From positions 3,019,678 to 3,083,677 of the forward strand of contig NZ_LT546207.1 of NCBI RefSeq assembly GCF_900078665.2: a stretch of 64,000 nucleotides of DNA, read 5' to 3'. The first letter of the stretch is position 1. Every line of letters starts with the position of its first letter. The notes below the pieces were generated by a model that worked only from the letters and a program-made list of their open reading frames with translations, was not told the origin of the DNA and searched no databases. Of this stretch, positions 1-7,817 are shown one piece after another. Position numbers and translations under genes: made by a program. This DNA comes from Mycolicibacterium houstonense. GTDB lineage: Bacteria; Actinomycetota; Actinomycetes; Mycobacteriales; Mycobacteriaceae.

Positions 1-416
1 CGCCGCCAATCCGTGGCGACGATCAGCTCGGGGTCAGGGTGTCCCGGCATGAGATCCCAGGCCGGCCGGCGCCGGCCCGGCCCGGGCGCCACCTGTGGTG
101 CGGCCGGAGCCGAAGTGACGTGTGAGGCCGCGCCCGCCAGGGCCGCGGTGTCCGCCCCGTCGGCGATCCGGGTGCCCGATCCGGGTCTCGATGTGGTGTA
201 CCCGGCCGCGGCCAGCTCGTCGTACGCGTCGACGACGGATGAGCGCGCGACCGCGAGTTCGGCCGCGAGACTGCGGGTGGACGGCAGCGCATCTCCGGGG
301 CCGAGCCTGCCCATCCTGATCTGTTCGACGATGGCCGTCGCGATCCGCTGACGCAGCGGCGACTCGCCGGATGGCAGCCGCAAGGCCAGGTGCAGGTCAG
401 TAGCGTGGCGAGCCAT
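1..416 (-). CDS. MocR/PdxR-type GntR regulator, N-terminal part (runs off the left edge)
   Basis: The reverse strand reads an N-terminal GntR winged-helix domain over the first 75 residues, including SPLRQRIATAIVEQIRMGRL and LPSTRSLAAELAVARSSVVD. A linker follows, and then the start of a fold-type-I aminotransferase-like domain (WDLMPGHPD) that the window edge cuts. This order is typical of MocR/PdxR regulators, which bind pyridoxal phosphate and control vitamin B6 or related genes. It is divergent from a pyridoxamine-phosphate-oxidase-fold gene 80 bp away, which fits that role. ATG at 416 is preferred; an in-frame GTG lies at 425. The effector and target are inferred. Confidence 0.85.
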   Translation of the reverse strand, partial: MARHATDLHLALRLPSGESPLRQRIATAIVEQIRMGRLGPGDALPSTRSLAAELAVARSSVVDAYDELAAAGYTTSRPGSGTRIADGADTAALAGAASHVTSAPAAPQVAPGPGRRRPAWDLMPGHPDPELIVATDWR

Positions 417-419
417 GAC

Positions 420-435
420 GACCACAATAGTGGTC
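420..435. promoter_or_regulatory. Palindromic operator in the MocR/PPOX divergent promoter
   Basis: A perfect inverted repeat, GACCAC-AATA-GTGGTC, lies in the 80-bp divergent gap. Its right half with flanks (427-437, ATAGTGGTCTG) resembles the AAAGTGGWCTA motif I recall for actinobacterial PdxR. It is the likely autoregulatory site of the flanking MocR-type gene. The palindrome is seen directly; its role is inferred. Confidence 0.5.
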
Positions 436-496
436 TGCACTTTTTACCTAGTTCTGGATCTTCTGACCAATCCGGAATCAAGCCAGACTTCGATTC

Positions 497-1132
497 GTGA
501 AGCAGATCAGAAGAGAAAGCCACCGCGCCCGCACCGATCGCGCCGACCTCGACGCCGTGCTCGACGCCGCGGCGGTGGGCACACTCGCGACCGTGGCGGA
601 TGGACAACCCTGGGTTGTGCCGATGCTCTACGCCCGCGACGGTGACCGGGTCATCCTCCACGGCTCGACCGGCGCCGGTGCGCTGCGGCAGGTCGCGGCC
701 GGGGCGCCGGCGGCATTCTGCGTCACGTTGCTCGACGGAATCGTCGTGGCAGACACGCTTTTCGATTCCACGGCCAATTACCGCTCGGCGGTGGTGCGTG
801 GACATCTGACGGTCATCGACGCCCATGAGTCGGCATACGCACTGGATCTGATGAGCGATTCGCTGATCCCCGGGCGCAGCGCAGAGGTTCGTGCCAGCAC
901 CAAGAAGGAGCTCGCCGCGACGCTGACGATTGCCCTGCCGATCACCCCCGACGGCTGGACGGTCAAAGTACGCGACGCACCGCCGCCGGCACCGGACGAG
1001 TCGACTCCCGCCGGCGGATGGGCGGGTGTGGTGCCGCTCCGGACCGTGGCCGGCGATCCCGTTCCCGCGCCGTGGGTCGGCGCAGACGTCGACGTACCCA
1101 AGTCCGTTCGCCGCCTCGTCGAGCGCACCTGA
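497..1132 (+). CDS. Pyridoxamine 5'-phosphate oxidase-fold flavin-binding protein
   Basis: 211 aa starting at GTG 497. The N-terminal 150 residues have the split-barrel pattern of FMN-binding PPOX-like proteins: a VGTLATVADGQPWVVPMLYA strand pair, then ILHGSTGAG, then VVRGHLTVI. The C-terminal part is Pro-rich and ends in a segment typical of this mycobacterial subfamily. It is probably a flavin, F420 or heme-type reductase or binding protein rather than true PdxH, because it lacks the canonical PdxH C-terminal dimerisation block. It is transcribed away from the MocR regulator and is the probable target. The substrate is unknown. Confidence 0.75.
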   Translation: MKQIRRESHRARTDRADLDAVLDAAAVGTLATVADGQPWVVPMLYARDGDRVILHGSTGAGALRQVAAGAPAAFCVTLLDGIVVADTLFDSTANYRSAVVRGHLTVIDAHESAYALDLMSDSLIPGRSAEVRASTKKELAATLTIALPITPDGWTVKVRDAPPPAPDESTPAGGWAGVVPLRTVAGDPVPAPWVGADVDVPKSVRRLVERT

Positions 1133-1259
1133 TCGGCTGGGCAAAGGGGGCAAATGAGCTCCGGCTCGGCCCCCTCGCTCCGCCCACGGGGACGGATGCC
1201 AATCGCCGGTGATACGTGAGGTGAGGATTCTCGGCGACCTGGTGGGCCATACTGGCCTT

Positions 1260-2156
1260 ATGCGATCCATCTGGAAGGGTTCGATCGCCTTCGGCCTGGT
1301 GAACGTACCGGTCAAGGTCTACAGCGCGACCGAGGACCACGACATCAAGTTCCACCAGGTCCACGCCAAGGACAACGGACGCATCCGCTACAAGCGGGTG
1401 TGCGAGGTGTGTGGCGAGGTCGTCGAATACCGCGACATCAACAAGGCCTTCGAATCCGACGACGGCCAGATGGTGGTGATCACCGACGAGGACATCGCCA
1501 CCCTGCCCGAGGAACGCAGTCGTGAGATCGAGGTCGTGGAGTTCATCCCGGCCGAACAACTCGACCCGTTGATGTACGACAAGAGCTACTTCCTGGAGCC
1601 CGACTCCAAGTCGTCGAAGTCCTACGTGCTGCTGGCCAAGACCCTCGCCGAGACCGAACGGGTGGCCATCGTGCACTTCTCGCTGCGCAACAAGACCCGG
1701 CTGGCCGCATTGCGGGTCAAGGACTTCAGCAAGCGCAACGTCATGATGATCCATACCCTGCTGTGGCCCGACGAGATCCGCGATCCCGATTTCCCGGTGT
1801 TGGACAAGGAAGTCGAGATCAAGCCGGCCGAGTTGAAGATGGCCGGGCAGGTGGTCGAGTCGATGACCGACGACTTCAAGCCCGATCAGTTCCGCGACGA
1901 TTATCAGGAACAGCTGCACGAGCTGGTGCAGGCCAAACTCGAAGGCGGAGAAGCCTTCGCGGTCGAAGAGCAACCCACCGAGCTCGACGAGACCGAGGAT
2001 GTGTCCGACCTGCTGGCCAAGCTCGAGGCCAGCGTGAAGGCGCGCGGCGGCGGCAAGGATTCGAGCAAGGATGGCAAGGAGCCGGCCAAGAAAGCCCCGG
2101 CGAAGAAGGCACCCGCCAAGAAGGCGGCGGCCAAGAAGACTGCCGCGAAGAAGTAG
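1260..2156 (+). CDS. ku: Ku, non-homologous end-joining DNA-end-binding protein
   Basis: 298 aa. Residues 1-250 are the bacterial Ku core, opening MRSIWKGSIAFGLVNVPVKV, with a CEVCGEVVEYRDI segment near residue 45. It forms the homodimeric ring that loads on double-strand ends and recruits LigD. The last 40 residues are a Lys/Ala tail with repeated KKAPA/KKAAA units, known in mycobacterial Ku to aid DNA binding. ATG 1260 is chosen over an upstream in-frame ATA because the family begins MRSIWKG. CATACT at 1248-1253 ends six bases before the ATG, so the mRNA may be leaderless. No ligD is seen in the window. Equivalent to Rv0937c. Confidence 0.95.
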   Translation: MRSIWKGSIAFGLVNVPVKVYSATEDHDIKFHQVHAKDNGRIRYKRVCEVCGEVVEYRDINKAFESDDGQMVVITDEDIATLPEERSREIEVVEFIPAEQLDPLMYDKSYFLEPDSKSSKSYVLLAKTLAETERVAIVHFSLRNKTRLAALRVKDFSKRNVMMIHTLLWPDEIRDPDFPVLDKEVEIKPAELKMAGQVVESMTDDFKPDQFRDDYQEQLHELVQAKLEGGEAFAVEEQPTELDETEDVSDLLAKLEASVKARGGGKDSSKDGKEPAKKAPAKKAPAKKAAAKKTAAKK

Positions 2157-2193
2157 CCGGGACTAGCCTGGCACGGGCCGTCACCTCGCGAGC

Positions 2194-2520
2194 TCAGCGA
2201 CGGCAGTCCAGATCCACGTACACCGTCGTGTACTGCAATACCTGCCCGGGGTTGAAGGACGTGATCCCGACGGCACCGGCCGGCGGTTGCGTACCCATGA
2301 CCGAATGCCCTGGGCGCACGGCGCTTACCGTGCAATTGTCGATGGCACCGCTGCCGACCTTGCTCAAGATCACCCGGTATCCCTCGCTCTGCAGCTGACT
2401 GATGGTCTCGCTCGCCGACGACTCAGGTGTCGGCGCGGCGGTAGCCGTTGCCGCCAGTGCGATGTCGAGTCCACATAATCCGGCACCGGCGACAAGCGCG
2501 TGCTTCAAGTTCCGTTTCAC
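2194..2520 (-). CDS. Small secreted PASTA-like protein
   Basis: 108 aa. Residues 1-29 form a Sec signal peptide (MKRNLKHALVAG, hydrophobic core, ATAAP cleavage region). The mature part has one compact domain (TISQLQSEGYRVILSKVGSG, then two Cys and VYVDLDC) that looks like the single-PASTA-type secreted proteins common in mycobacteria. Two Cys residues could form a disulfide. It is convergent with Ku, with a 37-bp gap. Function is unknown; a peptidoglycan-binding role would be only an analogy. Confidence 0.75.
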   Translation of the reverse strand: MKRNLKHALVAGAGLCGLDIALAATATAAPTPESSASETISQLQSEGYRVILSKVGSGAIDNCTVSAVRPGHSVMGTQPPAGAVGITSFNPGQVLQYTTVYVDLDCRR

Positions 2521-2674
2521 AGGGTTCAGCCGATCCTTTCGGTTCCGTTGACGTGGGCTGAACTCTAAGTGTCCGAATTCCGTTGTCCGCCAATCTCATA
2601 CCGAATCCATACCGGTTAATCTGCAGCGAACACCGTCGCAACACCGCGTTTACATACACCCGCTCGAAGCGACG

Positions 2675-3151
2675 CTAGGCGGGCACGTCGACGCGCAAGG
2701 CCTCGTGCTCGTCGAGGATGCGGCGCAGCGCGGCGTCCATCGGATGGGCCGATTCCAGATCGCGGCTGCACCGGCGGTCTACGGCGACCACCGTGCCCAA
2801 GCGCAACGGCATGTGCTCGATCTGGTCGACGAACTCGTCGAACAACGTGCGCGGTGTGGCCAGGTAGTAGTGGGCGTGACGGGCATCGGCGAATCGTGCG
2901 CCGTACATCAGCCCGCACTGGGTGAATACGAACAGTTCCGAGGCCGGATGCGCGGCGCGCGCATGGCCGAACTCCTCCTCTCCCCACGCGGCCGCCGCGA
3001 GGCGCGCCTGCGCCAGGCGATCCTGCACGTCATCGGTGCAGGCCAGCAGGCGATGAACCAGCGCACCCGCCGTCGACGGATATCGGTCGATCGCGGGCCT
3101 GAAATGCCCCGCGAAAACATCGCCGAAGAAGTCATATCGTTGCTGGGTCAT
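2675..3151 (-). CDS. Hypothetical cytosolic protein
   Basis: 158 aa. ATG 3151 is preferred to GTG 3178 because a GGTGGGGAG Shine-Dalgarno lies seven bases ahead of it. The sequence is Ala/Arg-rich and mostly helical, with a segment around FFGDVFAGHFRPAIDRYPST and a central FVFTQCGLMYGARFADARHA. No signal peptide or membrane span is visible. I do not recognise the family. It is monocistronic between a small secreted protein gene and the divergent SDR operon. Confidence 0.6.
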   Translation of the reverse strand: MTQQRYDFFGDVFAGHFRPAIDRYPSTAGALVHRLLACTDDVQDRLAQARLAAAAWGEEEFGHARAAHPASELFVFTQCGLMYGARFADARHAHYYLATPRTLFDEFVDQIEHMPLRLGTVVAVDRRCSRDLESAHPMDAALRRILDEHEALRVDVPA

Positions 3152-3258
3152 CGCGGCTCCCCACCTTGAGCTGACCACTCCAGTGTGCGCCTGTCAGCAC
3201 CGCCGCGGAGCGGCTTTGGACAACGCGCAAGTGACATGCAGGAGAAACCGAAGTCAAC

Positions 3259-3272
3259 TAGAACGTGTTTCA
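3259..3272. promoter_or_regulatory. KstR-like operator
   Basis: TAGAACGTGTTTCA matches the 14-bp TNNAACNNGTTNNA pattern recalled for the mycobacterial cholesterol/lipid regulator KstR. It lies 65 bp before the start of the SDR gene at 3337, in its probable promoter. Sequence match seen; regulation inferred. Confidence 0.5.
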
Positions 3273-3336
3273 AAAACGCCTCCCGCACGCCGTGACACCC
3301 TGCTAGCGTGGCGCCGAGCTAGGGAACGGAGCGTAG

Positions 3337-4128
3337 GTGATTCTCGACAGATTCCGACTGGACGACAAGGTTGCGATCGTCACCGGAGCAGGACGTGGAC
3401 TGGGGGCGGCCACCGCACTCGCGTTCGCCGAGGCCGGTGCCGACGTGCTGATCGCGGCCCGCACACAGGCCCAACTCGATGAGGTGGCCGGGCAGATCGC
3501 CGAGGCCGGACGGCGGGCCCACGTCGTCGCCGCCGACCTGGCCCACCCCGAGGCCACCGCGGAGCTCGCGGCCGCCGCGGTCGATGCGTTCGGCAAGCTC
3601 GACATCGTCGTCAACAATGTCGGCGGCACCATGCCCGCACCACTGATGAACACCTCCACCAAGGACCTGCGCGATGCCTTCACGTTCAACGTGTCGACGG
3701 CGCACGCCCTGACGTGCGCGGCGGTGCCGCTGATCCTCGAGCACTCGGGTGGCGGCAGCATCATCAACATCACCTCCACGGTGGGCCGGCTGGCCGGGCG
3801 CGGGTTCGCCGCCTACGGCACCGCGAAAGCCGCACTGGCGCACTACACGCGGCTGTCCGCGCTGGATCTGTGCCCGCGCATCCGCGTCAACGCCATCGCA
3901 CCGGGCTCGATCCTCACCTCGGCGCTGGACATCGTCGCGTCCAACGAGGCGCTGCGCGATCCGATGGAGAAGGCCACGCCGTTGCGGCGGCTCGGCGATC
4001 CGGCCGATATCGCCGCGGCCGCGGTATATCTGGCCTCCCCCGCCGGCAGCTACCTCACCGGCAAGGTGCTCGAGGTCGACGGCGGCCTCAACATGCCCAA
4101 TCTCGACCTGCCCATCCCCGACCTCTGA
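3337..4128 (+). CDS. SDR family NAD(P)-dependent oxidoreductase
   Basis: 263 aa from GTG 3337, with a GGAGCG ribosome site upstream. It has the classical short-chain dehydrogenase pattern: [20 protein letters not shown] dinucleotide fold at residues 15-34, NNVGG near residue 92, catalytic Ser in [18 protein letters not shown] active-site Tyr/Lys, and a C-terminal [15 protein letters not shown]. It probably oxidises or reduces a hydroxy/keto lipid intermediate. It forms an operon with the next gene (28-bp gap) behind a KstR-like box, which suggests sterol or fatty-acid catabolism. Corresponds to Rv0927c. Substrate unknown. Confidence 0.9.
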   Translation: MILDRFRLDDKVAIVTGAGRGLGAATALAFAEAGADVLIAARTQAQLDEVAGQIAEAGRRAHVVAADLAHPEATAELAAAAVDAFGKLDIVVNNVGGTMPAPLMNTSTKDLRDAFTFNVSTAHALTCAAVPLILEHSGGGSIINITSTVGRLAGRGFAAYGTAKAALAHYTRLSALDLCPRIRVNAIAPGSILTSALDIVASNEALRDPMEKATPLRRLGDPADIAAAAVYLASPAGSYLTGKVLEVDGGLNMPNLDLPIPDL

Positions 4129-4156
4129 CCCGACGACTCGACCCCGAAGGAGCAGT

Positions 4157-5233
4157 GTGGCTATTCGCGTAGCGGCGATCGGTACCGGAAACGTCGGTCA
4201 GCATGCGCTGGCGCAGCTGATCGCCAACCCGGACTACGACCTCACCGGGGTGTGGGTGTCGTCGGCAGCCAAGGCCGGCAAGGACGCCGGAGAGATTGCC
4301 GGACTTGATGTTTCGACCGGCGTTCGAGCCACCGATGATCTCGACGCGATCCTGGCCGACAAGCCGGACTGCGCGGTCTACACGGCGTTGGCCGACAACC
4401 GGCTGCCCGAGGCCCTGGAAGACTACCGGCGCATTCTGGCCGCCGGCGTCAACGTGGTGGCCAGTTCTGCGGTGTTCCTGCAGTATCCGTGGCAGGTGCT
4501 GCCCGCCGAGCTGATCGAGCCCATCGAAACTGCGGCGCAGGCGGGCGGCGCGAGCATCTTCGTGAACGGCATCGACCCCGGCTTCGCCAATGACCTTCTG
4601 CCCCTTGCCCTTGCGGGCACGTGCCAGCAGATCGAGCAGATCCGGTGCATGGAGATCGTCGACTACGCCACCTACAACAGTGCGGCGGTGATGTTCGACG
4701 TGATGGGCTTCGGCAAGACGATCGACGAAACCCCGATGTTGCTGCAGCCCGGTGTGCTGAGCCTGGCGTGGGGTTCGGTGGTCCGGCAGCTGGCCGCCGG
4801 TCTCGGTATCGAACTCGACGAGGTGACCGAGGAGCACACCCGGGTGCCGGCGCCGGAGGATTTCGACATCGCGGCCGGACATATTCCAGCGGGCACCACC
4901 GCCGCACTGCGATTCGAGGTGCGCGGCATGAAGGACGGCAAGGTCGCCGTGGTGCTGGAACATGTCACGCGGCTGCGCGACGACCTGTGCCCGGATTGGC
5001 CGCAGCCCGCCCAGGAAGGCGGGTCCTATCGCGTAGTGGTCACCGGTGAGCCGTCCTACACGCTGGACCTGTGCCTGAGCAGCCCCAATGGTGACCACAA
5101 CCATGCGGGCCTGGTCGCGACGGCTGCGCGGGTGGTCAACGCGATCCCCGCAGTGGTGGCCGCGGATCCCGGAATCCGGACGACGCTCGATCTGCCGTTG
5201 ATCACCGGCCGGGGTCTGTACGCTGCCGGTTAG
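4157..5233 (+). CDS. Dihydrodipicolinate-reductase-like NAD(P)-binding protein
   Basis: 358 aa from GTG 4157 with GAAGGAG at 4146-4152. The N-terminal Rossmann domain (VAAIGTGNVGQHALAQLI) is followed by a DapB/dehydrogenase-like C-terminal domain with FVNGIDPGFANDLLPLALAG. The length and motifs match the mycobacterial family annotated as DapB-like (Rv0926c), which is not the lysine-pathway enzyme and is usually paired with this SDR. It presumably acts on a CoA-linked or keto substrate. It is co-transcribed with the SDR. Confidence 0.85.
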   Translation: MAIRVAAIGTGNVGQHALAQLIANPDYDLTGVWVSSAAKAGKDAGEIAGLDVSTGVRATDDLDAILADKPDCAVYTALADNRLPEALEDYRRILAAGVNVVASSAVFLQYPWQVLPAELIEPIETAAQAGGASIFVNGIDPGFANDLLPLALAGTCQQIEQIRCMEIVDYATYNSAAVMFDVMGFGKTIDETPMLLQPGVLSLAWGSVVRQLAAGLGIELDEVTEEHTRVPAPEDFDIAAGHIPAGTTAALRFEVRGMKDGKVAVVLEHVTRLRDDLCPDWPQPAQEGGSYRVVVTGEPSYTLDLCLSSPNGDHNHAGLVATAARVVNAIPAVVAADPGIRTTLDLPLITGRGLYAAG

Positions 5234-5257
5234 TCCCCTGCGCGAAGGAGCGTTCCG

Positions 5258-5524
5258 ATGAAGTTTCGCCTCACCACGCTGGCCGGTTGCCTGCTGACCG
5301 GCGGCGCCGCGGCGGCGATCGCCATGGCACCGCTGGCCGCGGCCGAACCCAGCGCCCCGAGCGAACCTCGCTTGCTGCCTCAATGCGAGGTGACCGGCGG
5401 CAGCTCCGTCGAGGGTGGGCAGACCACCGAATGCGCGTCCGAGGGCAACGTGCAGATCGACTCGACACCCCCGCAGCCGAGCTACGGGATGTTCCCTTGG
5501 GACGACGAGTTTTTCGTCCTCTGA
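5258..5524 (+). CDS. Small secreted two-Cys protein, copy 1 of 3
   Basis: 88 aa with a GAAGGAG site. Residues 1-29 are a signal peptide (KFRLTTLAGCLLTGG then APLAAAEP). The mature protein has a short disulfide-sized module: QCEVTGG, then ECASEGNVQIDSTPPQPSYG, ending with acidic and aromatic residues. Two further genes downstream carry the same C-x(n)-C-x3-G-x-x-QI-x(2)-(T/S)-P pattern, so this is a tandem family. Function unknown. Confidence 0.75.
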   Translation: MKFRLTTLAGCLLTGGAAAAIAMAPLAAAEPSAPSEPRLLPQCEVTGGSSVEGGQTTECASEGNVQIDSTPPQPSYGMFPWDDEFFVL

Positions 5525-5556
5525 CCAGCGCCGACAACTCTTTTCGGACGTAGACT

Positions 5557-5575
5557 TACTCCAGCGATCGGAGTA
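5557..5575 (+). promoter_or_regulatory. Inverted repeat covering the ribosome-binding site of copy 2
   Basis: TACTCC (5557-5562) and GGAGTA (5570-5575) form a 6-bp stem with a 7-nt loop. The right arm is the Shine-Dalgarno of the gene starting at 5580. If it folds in the mRNA it would hide that site. A simple operator is an alternative. Confidence 0.3.
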
Positions 5576-5579
5576 GGTC

Positions 5580-5804
5580 ATGACCCACATCATTCGGTAC
5601 CTGGCGACGTTGGTCGCGGTGCCGTGTCTGGCGATTCTCGGCGCCCCGGCCGGCGCGGCTGCACCGCAGTGCACCAACACCGGACCGAGCACCACGCAAT
5701 GCCAGACCAAGGGCAGCACGCAGATCGTCACTTCGCCTCCGGCAATGAACTACGGTCCCTGGTACGGGCCGGCATTCGGAACCGGCATCATTCTTGGATG
5801 GTGA
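5580..5804 (+). CDS. Small secreted two-Cys protein, copy 2 of 3
   Basis: 74 aa. The signal peptide spans residues 1-28 (ending AGAAAP). The mature segment QCTNTGPSTTQCQTKGSTQI and following TSPP align with copies 1 and 3, and the C-terminus is rich in Gly, Trp and Tyr (MNYGPWYGPAFG). The stop overlaps the start of copy 3, so the two are translationally coupled. GGAGTAGG upstream is the ribosome site. Function unknown. Confidence 0.75.
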   Translation: MTHIIRYLATLVAVPCLAILGAPAGAAAPQCTNTGPSTTQCQTKGSTQIVTSPPAMNYGPWYGPAFGTGIILGW

Positions 5805-6103
5805 AGCTTATTTTCGGCGCGGCAATCCTGTCGGCCACAGCGGGATTCGCAGTAGGACTCATCGCCGCGCCGTCGGCTGCCGCCGATCCGGAATGCACCG
5901 ATGTGGGTGGCGCGACCCGGTGCTCGAGCCCGGGCAATGTGCAGATCAATGCCACGCCGACTCAGCGTGGGCCGTATCTCCCGTACGGCTGCGACCCGGC
6001 CTACGCCGCCCTCTGTTATGACGACATTCCCGGCATCGCGATCAATATCGGCGGCGGGGATCACGACGGCGGCGGAGGTGGGCGTCACCCTCACCGGCGC
6101 TAG
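5798..6103 (+). CDS. Small secreted two-Cys protein, copy 3 of 3, with His/Gly tail
   Basis: 101 aa if ATG 5798 is used; GTG 5801 is the alternative. The start overlaps the stop of copy 2 in ATGGTGA. A signal peptide (ATAGFAVGLIAAPSAAA) is followed by the family module ECTDVGGATRCSSPGNVQIN, a second Cys pair and a Gly/His/Asp-rich tail (GGGDHDGGGGGRHPHRR) that could bind a metal. It lies just before the metal transporter gene mntH. Metal binding is inference. Confidence 0.7.
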   Translation: MVKLIFGAAILSATAGFAVGLIAAPSAAADPECTDVGGATRCSSPGNVQINATPTQRGPYLPYGCDPAYAALCYDDIPGIAINIGGGDHDGGGGGRHPHRR

Positions 6104-6112
6104 CTGAATGCC

Positions 6113-6131
6113 GAGGTTTCGGCTAACCTAA
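6113..6131. promoter_or_regulatory. DtxR/MntR-type box before mntH
   Basis: GAGGTTTCGGCTAACCTAA matches 13 of 19 positions of the DtxR-family box TTAGGTTAGGCTAACCTAA; the right half is perfect. It sits 38 bp before the mntH start. A manganese-dependent MntR (or IdeR) repressor is the expected binder. Confidence 0.5.
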
Positions 6132-6168
6132 CTTTTCTATTCGCATACCCGGATAGAGAGGTGAGTCG

Positions 6169-7395
6169 TTGCTGGAGGACACCAGGACGCGCACGGCACC
6201 GAGCTGGTTGCTGCTCGGGCCGGCTTTCGTCGCGGCGATCGCGTACGTCGACCCCGGCAACGTGGCCGCCAACGTCAGCGCGGGAGCCCAGTTCGGCTAC
6301 CTGCTCGTCTGGGTGATCGTGGTGGCCAACGCCATGGCCGGCCTGGTGCAATACCTCTCGGCCAAGCTCGGCCTGGTCACCGGACGGTCGTTGCCCGAGG
6401 TGGTCGCCGACCACACCCGCACCCCCACCCGCATCGCCTACTGGATCCAGGCCGAATTGGTCGCCATGGCCACCGATCTCGCCGAGGTCGTCGGTGGCGC
6501 GATCGCCCTGTACCTGCTGTTCGATCTGCCGCTGCTGGTGGGCGGCGTCATCACCGGTGCCGTGTCACTTCTCCTGCTCAGCGTGCAGAACCGCAGCGGC
6601 CAGCGGGTATTCGAGCGGGTGATCACCGGACTGCTGCTGATCATCGCCATCGGTTTCTTGACCAGCCTGTTCGTGGAGACTCCCCCGGCCGCTGAGGTCG
6701 CGGCCGGGCTGATCCCCCGGTTCGAGGGTGCCGAAAGCCTGCTGCTGGCCACCGCGATGCTCGGCGCCACGGTGATGCCGCACGCGGTCTACCTGCATTC
6801 AGGCCTGGCCCGCGACCGGCACGGCCGGCCCGAGGCCGGTGCCCGGCGCCGGTTCCTGCTCAAAGTCACCCGGTTCGACGTCGGGATGGCGATGCTGCTG
6901 GCCGGGGCGGTGAACCTGGCCATGCTGCTGGTCGCGGCCACCAACCTGCAAGGGCGTGACAACACCGACTCGATCGAGGGAGCCCACGCCGCGGTGCGTG
7001 ACACGCTGGGCCCGACGGTCGCGCTGTTGTTCGCCATCGGACTGCTGGCCTCCGGCCTGGCGTCCACCTCGGTCGGCGCCTACGCCGGCGCCATGATCAT
7101 GCAGGGCCTGCTGCAGCGCTCCTACCCGCTGCTGCTGCGCCGCCTGGTCACGCTGATTCCCGCCCTGGCCATCCTGGCCTTCGGCGTCGACCCCAGCCGG
7201 GCGCTGGTGCTCTCACAAGTCGTGCTCTCCTTCGGCATTCCCTTGGCGCTGATCCCACTGATCCGGCTGACCAGCAACGCGAGCCTGATGGGCGAGGACG
7301 TCAACCACCGCGTGACCTCGGCACTCGGCTGGGTGGTGGCCGGATTGATTAGTGTGCTCAATGTGGTGCTCATCTATCTGACCGTCACAGGCTGA
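6169..7395 (+). CDS. mntH: Nramp-family Mn2+/H+ symporter MntH
   Basis: 408 aa from TTG 6169, with GAGAGGTGAG just upstream; no in-frame ATG or GTG is better placed. About 11 membrane helices. The TM1 metal motif DPGN is at residues 28-31 and the TM6 motif MPH at 203-205, both diagnostic of Nramp Mn2+/Fe2+ transporters. It imports divalent metal at the plasma membrane using protons. The stop touches the next start (TGAATG), so the cyclotransferase gene is in the same operon. A MntR-type box precedes it. Equivalent to Rv0924c. Confidence 0.92.
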   Translation: MLEDTRTRTAPSWLLLGPAFVAAIAYVDPGNVAANVSAGAQFGYLLVWVIVVANAMAGLVQYLSAKLGLVTGRSLPEVVADHTRTPTRIAYWIQAELVAMATDLAEVVGGAIALYLLFDLPLLVGGVITGAVSLLLLSVQNRSGQRVFERVITGLLLIIAIGFLTSLFVETPPAAEVAAGLIPRFEGAESLLLATAMLGATVMPHAVYLHSGLARDRHGRPEAGARRRFLLKVTRFDVGMAMLLAGAVNLAMLLVAATNLQGRDNTDSIEGAHAAVRDTLGPTVALLFAIGLLASGLASTSVGAYAGAMIMQGLLQRSYPLLLRRLVTLIPALAILAFGVDPSRALVLSQVVLSFGIPLALIPLIRLTSNASLMGEDVNHRVTSALGWVVAGLISVLNVVLIYLTVTG

Positions 7396-7815
7396 ATGCG
7401 GCATTCGTACTTCGCCTACGGCTCCAATCTGTGCGTGGCGCAGATGGGCCGGCGCTGTCCGGGCGCGATCGATCCCAGACCGGCCCGCCTGGACGGCCAC
7501 GGATGGCTGATCAACCAGCGCGGCGTGGCCACCATCGAACCCGTCGGATCATCGCAAGTACACGGTGTGCTGTGGCAACTCACCGACCACGATCTGGCCG
7601 CGCTCGACAGCGCCGAGGGTGTGCCGGTGCGCTACCGCCGGGACCGGCTCACCGTGCACACGACCGGGGGCCCCGAGGCGGCCTGGGTCTATATCGATCA
7701 CCGCGTCCGACCCGGTCCGCCGCGGCCGGGCTATCTGGAACGCATTCTCGACGGTGCGACGCACCACGAGCTGCCGCACACCTGGATCGAGTTCCTGCGG
7801 CGCTGGGCGCACTAG
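7396..7815 (+). CDS. Gamma-glutamylcyclotransferase-like protein
   Basis: 139 aa starting directly after the mntH stop. It has the AIG2/GGCT signature YGSNL at residues 8-12 for the gamma-glutamyl pocket and a candidate catalytic Glu at residue 74 (DSAEG). Family members release 5-oxoproline from gamma-glutamyl amines. The physiological substrate in mycobacteria, which lack glutathione, is unclear. It is tail-to-tail, 2 bp apart, with a glutamate-cysteine-ligase-like gene. Confidence 0.8.
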   Translation: MRHSYFAYGSNLCVAQMGRRCPGAIDPRPARLDGHGWLINQRGVATIEPVGSSQVHGVLWQLTDHDLAALDSAEGVPVRYRRDRLTVHTTGGPEAAWVYIDHRVRPGPPRPGYLERILDGATHHELPHTWIEFLRRWAH

Positions 7816-7817
7816 AT

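Noticed and set aside
23-1315. 430-aa minus-strand frame over the PPOX gene
   Set aside because: Low-complexity Arg/His/Pro translation; overlaps three well-supported genes.
1260-2156. A LigD partner next to Ku
   Set aside because: No ligase, primase or nuclease domain is seen in the neighbouring frames of this window.
4088-5731. 547-aa open frame on the minus strand
   Set aside because: It is antisense to the DapB-like gene and two secreted protein genes, with a His/Arg/Gly-rich sequence typical of shadow frames in GC-rich DNA and no ribosome site.
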